Source of the DNA: Pelagibacteraceae bacterium
Lineage (GTDB): Bacteria; Pseudomonadota; Alphaproteobacteria; HIMB59
DNA: 64,000 bases
Assembly (NCBI GenBank): GCA_019651435.1
Contig: BOYI01000001.1
Coordinates: forward strand, 186,001-250,000
Reading direction: 5' to 3'
Positions within the stretch are counted from its first letter, which is position 1; each line of letters opens with the position of its first letter. Shown here in pieces: positions 37,803 to 46,440 of the stretch. The translations under genes were made by a program, and so were the position numbers. Under the pieces are notes generated by a model. That model was given only the letters and a program-made list of their open reading frames with translations, searched no databases and had not been told where the DNA came from.

Positions 37803-38438
37803 GTGTCAAAAGTTATAACCATTGCACAACAAAAAGGTGGATCCGGTAAGACAACTATTGCCGCAAATCTGGCTGCAGTTTTTGCAATTAAAAATAACCT
37901 TTCAACTACTATTCTCGATACTGATCCCCAAGGCAGTTTGGGGAAATGGTTTATTACTAGGCAAGAGAAGCTAAAATCAAAAAACACAATTCAATTTAAA
38001 ACAGCAAGTTTATGGGGCGCTCAATACGAAGCTAAGTCACTAAAAGAAAAATCAGATTTAGTAATTATCGATACCCCTCCAAAAATAGATGCCGATGGAA
38101 GACCTGCAATAGAAGTTGCTGATTTAATATTAATTCCTATTTCTCCATCACAAGTTGATTTTTGGGCAACTGAGTCGATAATTGAATTAGCAAAAAGAAA
38201 AAAAAGAAATTCTTATATTGATAAACAGAGCGAACGCTAAATCAAAACTGATTAAAGAAGCTGTCAAGTTTGTCAACGACATGAAAGTAAAAAAGCCAAA
38301 ACTATTTTGGGTAACAGACAAATATTTGTATCTTCCATGGGTCTTGGATTAACAGTAGTCGAAAAACAGCGAACTGGTAAAGGATGCTTGGAGATGTTAT
38401 CTCTTGCTAAAGAGATACAGTCATTTCTAAAAATATAA
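37803..38438 (+). CDS. ParA/MinD-like ATPase (two compensating frameshifts)
   Basis: A 211-residue deviant Walker ATPase. KGGSGKTTIAANLAAVFA near 11 is the ParA Walker A, followed by LDTDPQGSLGKW near 38 and DLVIIDTPPKIDA near 86. The frame breaks in the A-runs at 38192-38205 and is restored by a second break in A6 at 38289-38294; between them runs ILILINRANAKSKLIKEAV and after them FVSSMGLGLTVVEKQRTGKG, the usual ParA end. It begins with GTG. No ParB partner or partition site is visible, so it is a short orphan ParA of unknown cargo, divergent from the alcohol dehydrogenase. Confidence 0.78.
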
Positions 38439-38450
38439 TTATCTAAATCA

Positions 38451-38899
38451 ATGAATTCAAATTTAGATAATGATCAGCTTTTCAATATTTGTGCAGGTCT
38501 TTTTAAAGGTTTTATTGAATGGATAGATGTTAATAGTCAAAATGAAAAAGCTTTAATTCTAGACAGTGCTTACCATTTTAAAAATCAAATCTTAAATCAA
38601 GAAAATCCTACGCTTCAAAAAAAATATTTTCAGACACCTCAAGATTTATCTAGCCAGGAGACACATAGACTTTTAAATCAATGGAAAGATACTTTTTCAA
38701 ACTTGATAAATTCTGATTTGGATAGAGTATCTAAAGACTCTTTCAAAATTTGGTTTTTAAGTCTTGCCTGTCATTCCATTCCCAATTAGAGGAAGAAGGT
38801 AAAATTTTGTGGACAAAACTGCTTGAGGGAGTCGAATTTTGTAAATATTTCAGGATTAGTGATGTACCTTATCCACTCAATACAATTACAAAAAACTAA
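38451..38899 (+). CDS. Unrecognised protein following the ParA-like gene (probable frameshift near 38779)
   Basis: I do not recognise this family. An open frame of 112 codons starts 12 bp after the ParA-like gene (MNSNLDNDQLFNICAG). If one T is added at 38779-38780 it continues SQLEEEGKILWTKLLEGVEF to a TAA at 38897-38899, giving 149 residues. It is hydrophilic, has no signal peptide or membrane segment, and looks mostly helical. Close spacing suggests co-transcription with the ParA-like gene, perhaps as its cargo adaptor. Confidence 0.5.
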
Positions 38900-38903
38900 T
38901 TCA

Positions 38904-39507
38904 ATGTTACTATTAAATATGAGGAGTTGGGTTTTTTTAATTTTTTTTATTCTTTTAAGTCTGTCAAATTCTCATGCCTTAGAGCTTTTTGGCTATAAAT
39001 TATATGATGGTATTGACCAATATATAAATGATGGTGAAGTCAATTTTAAAAAAACTTATTGAAGAAATAGAAATAGACTCAGATAAAGTATTAATTGCTA
39101 ATCAATATTTGAGTAATTACTATATTAGATCCACAAAAACTGGATACATATTTGAAATTCATGGTTCTAATAATAATTTGAAAATTAATCCCGTAGAATG
39201 TTTAGATATTCAAGATGAATTTATAGCTTCATTTCAAAATAAAATTCCTAGTTTATTTTCAACTCAAATAAAACAATTTCCTAATAAGTTAAAAAGTAAA
39301 ACTACTTGGGAAATTTATATGAATAATGAGTCTGATAATTCTAAGCTTATATTTTCAGTTACATGTGATTATAGTTTCAATAATCGAAGAATGGATATCA
39401 TATTAAGTGATGAGGATTATCGTAAAAGTGAGGATTATATTTTCGAAAATCTTGAGGAAGAGGAAAAAGAAAAATCAAAAAAAGAAATTGATACTACTGG
39501 AATTTAG
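38904..39507 (+). CDS. Unrecognised secreted protein (one-base frameshift near 39051)
   Basis: Two frames join in A7 (39048-39054); six A give ...GEVNFKKLIEEIEIDSD and a 200-residue protein. The ATG at 38904 or 38919 starts a signal peptide (MRSWVFLIFFILLSLSNSHA). The mature part begins LELFGYKLYDGI, is rich in Asn, Lys and Glu, and ends in an acidic/basic tail (NLEEEEKEKSKKE). No family recognised. Its last 14 bp overlap the end of the convergent small gene. Confidence 0.55.
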
Positions 39508-39721
39508 TTACCAATGAGAGCATATTTATAACAATATAAGCTTTAATCTCAGATTTAATTTGTTCATAGGACTCCGGTAAAGTATCTGAAACTTGAAAGG
39601 CAAAATCAACTATTTCATGAGCTTCCTCTTTTCTCATATGAATTTCCTCACACAGATCAAAGGCCAGCTTTTCTCTAACCAGACAATAAGCAGCGAGTCT
39701 TCTTTTTTGTTTTTTATTCAA
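39494..39721 (-). CDS. Small hypothetical protein
   Basis: A 75-residue, charged, helical open frame (MNKKQKRRLAAYCLVREKLA...). It starts with TTG directly before the stop of the upstream gene, with 2 bp between the coding ends, which suggests coupling. No recognised domain and no membrane segment. The rare start codon and small size keep confidence low. Confidence 0.4.
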   Translation of the reverse strand: MNKKQKRRLAAYCLVREKLAFDLCEEIHMRKEEAHEIVDFAFQVSDTLPESYEQIKSEIKAYIVINMLSLVTKFQ

Positions 39722-39723
39722 AA

Positions 39724-40230
39724 TTAATCTTTTTTGGGTTTTTTGAGCTTCATTTTTGTTCCACCCAATTGCATTCCGCCAGAGCCTTTACATAAACTCT
39801 TCTTTTCCTTATCACACTTTTCAATTTCTTTCTTTTCTTCCTTTTTCTCCTCTTTCTTTACTTCTTTCTTTTCTTCCTTTTTTTGACTTGAAGAGTCAGA
39901 TTTTTTTTCAGAAGCCTCAGGTGCTGTAACAACAACATTTTGCCCTGTGTTTACTGAACCTACTTGTATATTTGATAGCATTTCAATAATTTCATCTTGC
40001 TTTGATTGCTTATCTTTTTGTTTAGCTTTCCAAGATTTGGGAAGCTTAAGATCTATACAGCTTTCTGATCCACAAAATAAAACATCACCAGTTTCGTTAT
40101 CAAATAAAAATCCCCCACAATTCTCAACACCTTTTTGAGTACAATTTGGGATATGCATTTCATATTCCGCTTGCAAGTTGAGAGGCAAGATAAATGACAA
40201 AGCAAATAGAAATGTGGTAATGGCTTTCAT
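39724..40230 (-). CDS. Secreted protein with a Lys/Glu-rich low-complexity region
   Basis: From the ATG at 40230 (MKAITTFLFALSFILPLNLQA, a clear signal peptide) the protein has 168 residues. In-frame ATGs up to 40281 would only add a charged stretch before the signal. The mature N-terminal part has four Cys in EMHIPNCTQKGVENCGG and VLFCGSESCIDL, probably disulfide-bonded. Residues about 115-140 are an almost pure KKEEKKEV-type repeat, and the end carries a Cys/Gly-rich KCDKEKKSLCKGSGG. Function unknown. It follows the GST gene on the same strand. Confidence 0.6.
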   Translation of the reverse strand: MKAITTFLFALSFILPLNLQAEYEMHIPNCTQKGVENCGGFLFDNETGDVLFCGSESCIDLKLPKSWKAKQKDKQSKQDEIIEMLSNIQVGSVNTGQNVVVTAPEASEKKSDSSSQKKEEKKEVKKEEKKEEKKEIEKCDKEKKSLCKGSGGMQLGGTKMKLKKPKKD

Positions 40231-40273
40231 ATATTTAAACTTTATCATTTGTTGAAAAATTTTTCTAAAACTT

Positions 40274-40888
40274 TTATTCATATTTAAAACTCACCCCAGG
40301 TAATGTTGATTTCATAATATCAAGTTCGGTAATCCTATCTAACCATTGATTTAAATTGGGGCAATTTATTGACCAATCTTTTGTATATCTGAAAATAGTA
40401 TAATCCAAAGCACAAGCCACAGAAATTTGATCCATTGTTAGTTCGTCACTGGCAAATTCTTCAAACTTATTTTCTATCCATTCTATTGATCTTAATATTT
40501 TTTTTTCATATCTTGAGATGGCCTTAGGTCTTTGTTCATTTTCAGGTATCGCAGACATCTCGATAAAACGATTTACGGCATTTTCCATAATCCCATTCGC
40601 TACACTTATCATTGTCATGCATTCCCAATATCTTTTTTGGGGATAAAGTGAATTCTTATTAGAGATACTGTCAAAATAAAGACATATATTATCACTATCT
40701 GAAATTGTCTTATTATTAACTAAGAGCGTAGGAACTTGTCTTAGAGGATTAAATTCATCTAAAAATCTTGATTTATAAATATTTATTTTTTCTTCTCTGT
40801 GTTCTATTTCTAATAATAGAGCAGTAATTTTACATTTTCTTCCGAATGGAGAGGTGGGACCATTATATAAAATAATGTCTTCACTCAT
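40274..40888 (-). CDS. Glutathione S-transferase family protein
   Basis: A 204-residue GST-fold protein. The N-terminal thioredoxin-like domain includes NGPTSPFGRKCKITALLLEI with the Ser/Cys-type active-site loop near 12, RQVPTLLVNNKTISDSDNI near 50 (the cis-Pro and Ser-Asp glutathione contacts), then a helical C-terminal domain. It is last in the minus-strand Pxp operon, overlapping the biotin-carrier gene by 4 bp. Substrate unknown. Confidence 0.83.
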   Translation of the reverse strand: MSEDIILYNGPTSPFGRKCKITALLLEIEHREEKINIYKSRFLDEFNPLRQVPTLLVNNKTISDSDNICLYFDSISNKNSLYPQKRYWECMTMISVANGIMENAVNRFIEMSAIPENEQRPKAISRYEKKILRSIEWIENKFEEFASDELTMDQISVACALDYTIFRYTKDWSINCPNLNQWLDRITELDIMKSTLPGVSFKYE

Positions 40889-41103
40889 TCTATGACTATT
40901 GCAACAGTACCAGGGCTAACACCTTCTTGATCGTTGCTGATATTTACTTCAGTTACCGTTCCACTAATTGGGGCATTATGGTTTACTTCCGATTTCATTA
41001 CTTCCATAATAAATAAAACATCCCCCTCACTAACTTCATCTCCAACTTCTACAAGAACTTTCCATATATTTCCTGGAACTGATGTTAATACTTCTGTTGA
41101 CAT
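40885..41103 (-). CDS. Biotin carboxyl carrier-type domain protein
   Basis: A 72-residue biotinyl domain from the ATG at 41103; upstream in-frame codons read through the PxpC end and are unlikely. The biotin Lys lies in FIMEVMKSEVNH (EVMKS in place of the common EAMKM) at about residue 37, flanked by VEVGDEVSEGDVLF and SGTVTEV. It starts 1 bp after PxpC and presumably shuttles CO2 from the biotin carboxylase encoded at 47223 to the PxpB/PxpC-type carboxyltransferase. Confidence 0.88.
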   Translation of the reverse strand: MSTEVLTSVPGNIWKVLVEVGDEVSEGDVLFIMEVMKSEVNHNAPISGTVTEVNISNDQEGVSPGTVAIVIE

Positions 41104-41104
41104 A

Positions 41105-42073
41105 TTAAATAATACTCCCCTGTGTACAAATTGCTGTTTGTTCTGATCGCATTTCTTGAGCTTCAGAAACACTGATTTCTATAAATTTAAATTTTTCATT
41201 TGGCTTTGCCTGACCTAACTTCCAAAAAGATGCAGAAGGAACAGTGAAAGGTACAATAAAACCCCCCATACTAGGACCATCATTGACTAATATGATAGGT
41301 GTTTGGCCAGCAAGATTGATACCTCCTATGGGATAGCCTTGATCAATGATATTGGAAGGTTCATAACCATGTTCAGGAGATTTATTTGTAGCTTTTTCAT
41401 TAAAAGTAAGAGTAGGGCCATCAAGTCTAAATCCAGTACGATCACTTCTTGCTTGTAATTTCCATTCCGCATTTAAAAATATTTCATAGCCATTATCATC
41501 CAACCAATCGTCATTAGGTCCTCTGACTACTTCAATTTCCCATACCCCTGAATTATGTATATTGGGTATACAATCCTCTCTCACTTTTCTCCCAGGCCTG
41601 GTAGCCGATTGACCTATTGATATTTTCTGTCCTTTTTTTATCGCATGACCATCAATTCCTCCCACACCAGCTTTATGAAATGTGGATTTAGAACCAAGCC
41701 ATGGGTTAGACTCTATACCGCCAGCAAATGAAATGTAGGATCTTGCTCCATTTAAACTAAACCCTAGTTCTAAAGTTTGATCAGCTTTTATTAATATACT
41801 TTCCCACATAGGAACAGATTTTCCATTTACTTTGGGTTGCATATCAGCTCCACAAATAGCAACAACTTGATCTTTTTCAAACTTCAATGTAGGACCAGTA
41901 TATTGACACTCTAAAGCGCCTTCACTTTCATCATTGTTGACTAATAAATTAGCTAGCCTAAATGACCAACTATCCATTGGACCCGATGGGGGGAACCCTT
42001 GATTAAGATATCCAACTCTACCCGGATAATCTTGAACAGATGTTTCTAATCCTTGGTTAATTACTTCAAGCAT
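41105..42073 (-). CDS. pxpC: PxpC/UAHS2-type carboxyltransferase subunit
   Basis: A 322-residue protein of the 5-oxoprolinase subunit C / allophanate-hydrolase subunit 2 family (biotin-dependent carboxyltransferase domain). Characteristic stretches are TSVQDYPGRVGYLNQGFPPSGPMD at the start, ALECQYTGPTLKF near 57, GGIESNPWLGSKSTF near 117 and PSMGGFIVPFTVP near 265. With PxpB it forms one catalytic unit. It follows PxpB directly, with 0 bp between, and precedes the biotin carrier by 1 bp. Because biotin partners are present, the real substrate may be an amide or lactam that needs carboxylation. Confidence 0.88.
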   Translation of the reverse strand: MLEVINQGLETSVQDYPGRVGYLNQGFPPSGPMDSWSFRLANLLVNNDESEGALECQYTGPTLKFEKDQVVAICGADMQPKVNGKSVPMWESILIKADQTLELGFSLNGARSYISFAGGIESNPWLGSKSTFHKAGVGGIDGHAIKKGQKISIGQSATRPGRKVREDCIPNIHNSGVWEIEVVRGPNDDWLDDNGYEIFLNAEWKLQARSDRTGFRLDGPTLTFNEKATNKSPEHGYEPSNIIDQGYPIGGINLAGQTPIILVNDGPSMGGFIVPFTVPSASFWKLGQAKPNEKFKFIEISVSEAQEMRSEQTAICTQGSII

Positions 42074-43330
42074 TTAAAATTTTTTTTTATAATCTAGACC
42101 CTTAAGCCATTTTTTATATTTGTTAATAGAAAATTTTTGATCCTCAATTAAATCATACTTATAAGATTGATCTTCTATTTTCTTTTCAATCATCTCAAAT
42201 TCTTCATAGCTACATGGATTAAATTTAATTCTATCGCCAGGTCTAAATAGACAGATACTATCTTTAAAGACATCAAACCTTTTTTCAGGATCCCAAATAG
42301 GCACTGGGGTTCTACCAAATATTTGATAACCGCCGGGCAATCTATCTGGATATATGGCGGTCGAAGATCCACCCATTCCAACCGTACCCTTAGGTGTCCA
42401 TGTTCTAGGTGGGTTGTATTTAGGAGCTGTTAATTTACATCTTGGATCTAGAGGCATTGTAAAAGGAAGTCCAGGCCAAAAACCCAACGAAGCAACCCAG
42501 TATTCAGTTCCAGAGTGAACACGAACAAAATGATCAACATTATCAAGATTATTCAATTCAACTATAAACTCAGGATCAGATTGTTTTTGTTTAATCTTAG
42601 TAGAATAATCTTCTATTGCCTCCTTAGTCCACTTATCAAGGTACACAGTTGGAAAATGGAAGAGTCTACTAGTCACAACTACATCATCATTTTCCTTCAT
42701 ATCTTGAAGAATTAGCTTCAATTCTTTCACTAAATCTTGATAGGAAATATCATCAGGATTGTAGTGTACGATCATAGATGCAAAACAAGGCAAAGTTTCA
42801 TAGATACCTTTAATGTTTGCTACCTCGATGAGTTTAGATAAGCCTTGAGCTTTGAAATTTAATTCTAAATTCATCACATTACCAAATTCAATTAATAGAT
42901 ATTTATCACCACCTGGTAGAAATTTGGGCTCAGAATAAATACCTTGAAATATTTCTGTTTTCTCTTTTGAATTTTGATGGATATCTATTGAGGGATAAGA
43001 ACCATCTTCATTTACATGTCTTTTTACTGATAATTTTTTTCTATTTAAATTTGTGTTAATATTATGCGGATACATATTTTTAAAACTAGAATAATCATCA
43101 ATATCTATTTGATTAAAAAAATCTTGAGGTTCTTTTCTTGATTTTGTTTCAGTTAAACTATCTTCTAAATTCTTAAATTTTAGAATTTCTTTTTTTGAAT
43201 AATTAAAGCTCTTATGATTATCAGGCATTAGTTGATTTTTAGATTTATTTTTAAGAAAAACATCCTTTGGATTGGATGTATCAATCTTATCAAATAGATC
43301 TAAATCTGAACTCTTGTATTCCTGGACCAT
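42074..43330 (-). CDS. pxpB: PxpB/UAHS1-type carboxyltransferase subunit with a long N-terminal extension
   Basis: A 418-residue protein; usual PxpB has about 220-240. The family domain spans about residues 135-375: FLPGGDKYLLIEFGN, LPCFASMIVHYNPDDISY, SLGFWPGLPFTMPLD and the RLPGGYQIFGRTPVPIWD signature near 320. The first 130 residues are hydrophilic, Lys/Asn/Asp-rich and probably disordered (SKNQLMPDNHKSFNYS). It starts 3 bp after the ABC ATPase gene and abuts PxpC. Confidence 0.86.
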   Translation of the reverse strand: MVQEYKSSDLDLFDKIDTSNPKDVFLKNKSKNQLMPDNHKSFNYSKKEILKFKNLEDSLTETKSRKEPQDFFNQIDIDDYSSFKNMYPHNINTNLNRKKLSVKRHVNEDGSYPSIDIHQNSKEKTEIFQGIYSEPKFLPGGDKYLLIEFGNVMNLELNFKAQGLSKLIEVANIKGIYETLPCFASMIVHYNPDDISYQDLVKELKLILQDMKENDDVVVTSRLFHFPTVYLDKWTKEAIEDYSTKIKQKQSDPEFIVELNNLDNVDHFVRVHSGTEYWVASLGFWPGLPFTMPLDPRCKLTAPKYNPPRTWTPKGTVGMGGSSTAIYPDRLPGGYQIFGRTPVPIWDPEKRFDVFKDSICLFRPGDRIKFNPCSYEEFEMIEKKIEDQSYKYDLIEDQKFSINKYKKWLKGLDYKKKF

Positions 43331-43333
43331 CTA

Positions 43334-45115
43334 TTAAAAATATTTAATTTTAATCTTATTTTCTTTTTCAGATTTTTTTTGGAAATCTACAACTTTAACA
43401 ATTTTTGGGATAACTGGTTTTTGAATAATATTTTTTTGAATATTTGTATCATTTTTATTTGATTTATAGTTTTCAACTGTTTCTTGAGAAGTATTAGATT
43501 TTTTTTGTGTATGACCAAACATACCTTCAAGAATAACATTAGGGTTGATATCCTCTTTTTCAAATATTTCAAAAATACTTCCATCTCTAAAAACTAAAAC
43601 TCTATGACATAAGCCTATAAATTCTTCTAATTCACTTGATAAAAAAATTACAGTACCGCCTTCATTTACAAAATTTCTTAAATGTTTATAAAGATCTCTT
43701 TTCGCACCAACATCAATTCCTCTTGCAGGATCATTGAGAATTAATATTTTTGGAGTAGTGGTGAAAGCTCGTGCGATCATTACTTTCTGCTGATTTCCCC
43801 CACTTAGAGAAGTAATTAAATTGTTTTTAGGACCAGTTTTAATACTTAATCTATCAACTTCCCAATCAAAGATTCCATTTAGTTCTGTCCATTTGATAAA
43901 TCCAATAAAACCACCAGATGTTTTTGCTTGTTTGCCTTTATAAAGAGGAATGACCATATTCTCATAAATACTCATGTTTGGAAATATACCCTCTTTTTTT
44001 CTATCTCCTGATACATAGGCTATACCACTTTTTTTTGCATCTAATAAACTTTCAACACTTTTGTATTCTTTTTTTGTTAATTCTCTTTCTTCGTCAGATT
44101 GTTTAACAATTACATCTCCACTAATTGGTTGATCGATGCCTGCTAACGCTTTTACAAAATTATCTTGTCCTTGCCCGTCAAGTCCTGTGACTCCTAATAT
44201 TTCACCTTTTGGTAAATTAAAATTTATGACATCCCCATTTTCCCAAACTTTTAAATCTTTAGATCTGAGAACAATTTCATCTAAAACAGAATTAGGAGGT
44301 GTTGATTTTATTTCAGAAGCAGTTGAAATTTTTTTATCGCCTGTCATAAGACCAAGTAAATTCTTTTCAGTGATTTCATCTCCTGCAAGAACTCCCACAT
44401 CAACACCATCTCTCATTACAGTAGCACGATCACTTATTCTAACTAGTTCTGCTATTCTATGAGTTACAATAAAGATTGCTGCACCTTGATCTCTTAAGGT
44501 TCTCATTTTTGCAAACAATCTTTCAGTTGAGTCAAAATCTAATGCAGCAGATGACTCGTCTAATATTAATACTTTAGGATTTCTTAAAAAAGCTCTGCCA
44601 ATCGTAATCCATGCTTTCATTCCAAGAGATAGTTGACTTGCTATAGTGTAAGGATCAACAAACTCACCAGCAAGTTCCAGCATGATTTCTGCTGCCTTTT
44701 CTACTCTATCCCGATGAGCTAATTTTTTTCCGAAAAAGGAGTCATATCCTATAAATAAATTTTCATAAACTGTCGCTTCTTCGGCAATCATCACTTCTTG
44801 AAAAACAGTAGATATGCCTATCCTTTGTGCTTCAATTGGGGAATTAGGGGAATGCCCCATTATTGATACTTTTCCTTTATCTAAGGGTAAAACGCCTGAA
44901 ATTACCTTAGCTAATGTACTTTTACCACAGCCATTACCACCAACAATTGCATGGATTTCACCAAAATTTGCTTTGAAATTAACACCATTAAGAGCTTTTG
45001 TGACGCCGAAAGATTTGGTTGCATCTTGAACGTAAATGTCTCCACCAGCTTTAGTGGAGTTAGACGGCGCCCCGTTTAAATCAGGGGCGCTATCTTGAGT
45101 TTTTTCTTCATTCAT
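43334..45115 (-). CDS. Sugar-type ABC transporter ATP-binding protein (two domains, C-terminal tail)
   Basis: A 593-residue RbsA-like ATPase, about 90 longer than usual. Domain 1: Walker A GGNGCGKST near 58, SLGMKAWITIGRAF near 162, LILDESSAALDFD (Ser in place of Pro-Thr). Domain 2: degenerate GLDGQGQDN, LSGGNQQKVMIARAF near 440 and LILNDPARGIDVG. The last 60-70 residues form a Lys/Asn-rich tail with no recognised fold. The N-terminal 25 residues are an extra stretch whose codons hold a GC-rich hairpin. It serves the two plus-strand permeases encoded at 48732 and 51332 (inference). Confidence 0.88.
   Translation of the reverse strand: MNEEKTQDSAPDLNGAPSNSTKAGGDIYVQDATKSFGVTKALNGVNFKANFGEIHAIVGGNGCGKSTLAKVISGVLPLDKGKVSIMGHSPNSPIEAQRIGISTVFQEVMIAEEATVYENLFIGYDSFFGKKLAHRDRVEKAAEIMLELAGEFVDPYTIASQLSLGMKAWITIGRAFLRNPKVLILDESSAALDFDSTERLFAKMRTLRDQGAAIFIVTHRIAELVRISDRATVMRDGVDVGVLAGDEITEKNLLGLMTGDKKISTASEIKSTPPNSVLDEIVLRSKDLKVWENGDVINFNLPKGEILGVTGLDGQGQDNFVKALAGIDQPISGDVIVKQSDEERELTKKEYKSVESLLDAKKSGIAYVSGDRKKEGIFPNMSIYENMVIPLYKGKQAKTSGGFIGFIKWTELNGIFDWEVDRLSIKTGPKNNLITSLSGGNQQKVMIARAFTTTPKILILNDPARGIDVGAKRDLYKHLRNFVNEGGTVIFLSSELEEFIGLCHRVLVFRDGSIFEIFEKEDINPNVILEGMFGHTQKKSNTSQETVENYKSNKNDTNIQKNIIQKPVIPKIVKVVDFQKKSEKENKIKIKYF
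45067..45090 (-). promoter_or_regulatory. GC-rich hairpin inside the start of the ATPase gene
   Basis: GCGCCCC and GGGGCGC flank a 10-nt loop, a 7-bp all-GC stem in otherwise AT-rich DNA, at codons 8-17 of the ATPase. It lies 25-49 nt after the ATPase ATG and just after the binding-protein gene, so it may block mRNA decay of the upstream message and reduce translation of the ATPase. Confidence 0.6.
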
Positions 45116-45136
45116 TAATTAATTTAAATTAATTAA
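45115..45136 (-). repeat. 22-bp AT palindrome at the binding-protein/ATPase junction
   Basis: TTAATTAATTTAAATTAATTAA is a perfect 22-bp palindrome that spans the binding-protein stop codon, the 17-bp gap and the first base of the ATPase start codon. It has the same location as the hairpins in the other three binding-protein operons but is AT-only, so its stability as RNA is modest. Confidence 0.5.
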
Positions 45137-46290
45137 AGTAGAGCCTCTCCTCTATCAAAGAAGTTGTTAAGATAATCATCACTAGCCCAGTTCTCAATTC
45201 CAACTGTTCTAAACTCACTAGAGTTTCTGTCACAATCTTCAGGAACAAATGATTGAATAGTCTCTACATCTTCCTCATATGGAGGAACAAGAATGGATTG
45301 GATTTTTAATCCTTGACCTTTCATAGTTCTTAAAAGAACGTTCATTGCAAATTCAGCATCGTCTCCTGGAGGCCATGCATAAATAGCTCTGTCGATAAAG
45401 TCAGGGTTATTTCTCCAATAACAGAACGCACCAATCTCTCCACCTAAGGCCATTGGTACCATGTCTCTTCCAGATGACTCGAGTGCATTTAATGCACCTG
45501 ACTCACCAGAAGATTGAACTGCAAAACCATCAACTTGTGTAGTGTTAGCTGATAGCCATTTTTGTAATTCAGCTTGTGCGATTTGTGGTGTCCACATATG
45601 TGCAATTTCTGCAACAACAGTAATATCTGGATACTCTGCAAATCCATCTAACATACCTTGGTGCTGTGAGTCTGAAGCTGAAGTTCCTGGAATACCTTCC
45701 ATGATTACAACGTTACCTTCTCCACCAATAGTTTCAGCTAACCATGAAGCAATGTAGTACCCTGTTAACTTATAATTAACAGAAGTACTAATAGCATACT
45801 CGGAAGTTAAATATCCAGTCATAGAAGCAGTTGGTACTCCTTTGCCGTATGCATATTCAATAGTTGGGTTAAGAGCAACTGGGTTTGAACAACAAACAAT
45901 CAATCCATCGACACCTTGGTCAGTTAATTGTCTCATTTGTTGAATTTGAACTGCGTCTTTTAAGTTAGATTGTGTAACGACAATATCATTAAGAATGCCT
46001 GCTTCCTTCATCTTCGGTAAGTAGTCACCATACAATCTTTCCATAACACCTTTTCTCCACAGATTGCCCGCGTAAGAACTAGCATAACCGATAGTCCAAG
46101 GAAGTGGTCTATCACTTTTCCAGTTTCTGTATACACTTTCACCTAAAGGCTGATTGGGGTCCATAAAGTCAGGATCATAAACGAAGTCTCTGATATCAGC
46201 TGGGATTTCATCGAGAATGTCAGCGTTTACACTCGCTACACCGATAAAACTAACAGCTAACATCGCTATGAGCTTTTTAAGCAATGTCAT
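45133..46290 (-). CDS. Periplasmic binding protein of the fourth ABC importer
   Basis: A 385-residue binding protein, long for the family (usually 310-350). The signal peptide ends near residue 23 (VASVNA). It keeps the type-I pattern: WTIGYASSYAGNLWRKGVMERL near 62, LTDQGVDGLIVCCSNPVALNP near 117, AYGKGVPTASMTGYL, and EGIPGTSASDSQHQGMLDGF near 200. The ribosome binding site is AAGGAGGA and codons are of the highly expressed kind. The divergent promoter gap of 150 bp separates it from PxpA. The neighbouring Pxp and biotin enzymes suggest an amide, lactam or amino-acid-derived ligand rather than a plain sugar. Confidence 0.9.
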   Translation of the reverse strand: MTLLKKLIAMLAVSFIGVASVNADILDEIPADIRDFVYDPDFMDPNQPLGESVYRNWKSDRPLPWTIGYASSYAGNLWRKGVMERLYGDYLPKMKEAGILNDIVVTQSNLKDAVQIQQMRQLTDQGVDGLIVCCSNPVALNPTIEYAYGKGVPTASMTGYLTSEYAISTSVNYKLTGYYIASWLAETIGGEGNVVIMEGIPGTSASDSQHQGMLDGFAEYPDITVVAEIAHMWTPQIAQAELQKWLSANTTQVDGFAVQSSGESGALNALESSGRDMVPMALGGEIGAFCYWRNNPDFIDRAIYAWPPGDDAEFAMNVLLRTMKGQGLKIQSILVPPYEEDVETIQSFVPEDCDRNSSEFRTVGIENWASDDYLNNFFDRGEALL

Positions 46291-46387
46291 AGTTATATCC
46301 TCCTTACTTATATATAAGTTAATTAATAATATACCCCTAGTTTGAAATGTTTAATAAAAATTGTTCCAAAATGTGGAAAAGATTTTC

Positions 46388-46409
46388 ACATAAAAGCCTC
46401 ATTTTATGT
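46388..46409. promoter_or_regulatory. Inverted repeat in the divergent promoter region of the Pxp locus
   Basis: ACATAAAA-GCCTCA-TTTTATGT, perfect 8-bp arms, lies 32 bp before the PxpA start in the 150-bp gap between the divergent binding-protein and PxpA genes. A looser repeat TGTGGAAAA/TTTTCACA precedes it (about 46373-46390). Either could be an operator; no regulator gene is adjacent. Confidence 0.4.
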
Positions 46410-46440
46410 AAATTAATTATGAGTAGGAGATTAGGAATTC

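Noticed and set aside
37803-38438. Plasmid or phage partition locus
   Set aside because: No ParB, partition-site repeats, replication gene, integrase or phage gene is present nearby.
39830-39905. Tandem-looking TTCTTT/TCCTTT repeats as a DNA repeat array or CRISPR
   Set aside because: They are the coding sequence of the KKEE-type low-complexity stretch of the secreted protein; there are no uniform spacers.
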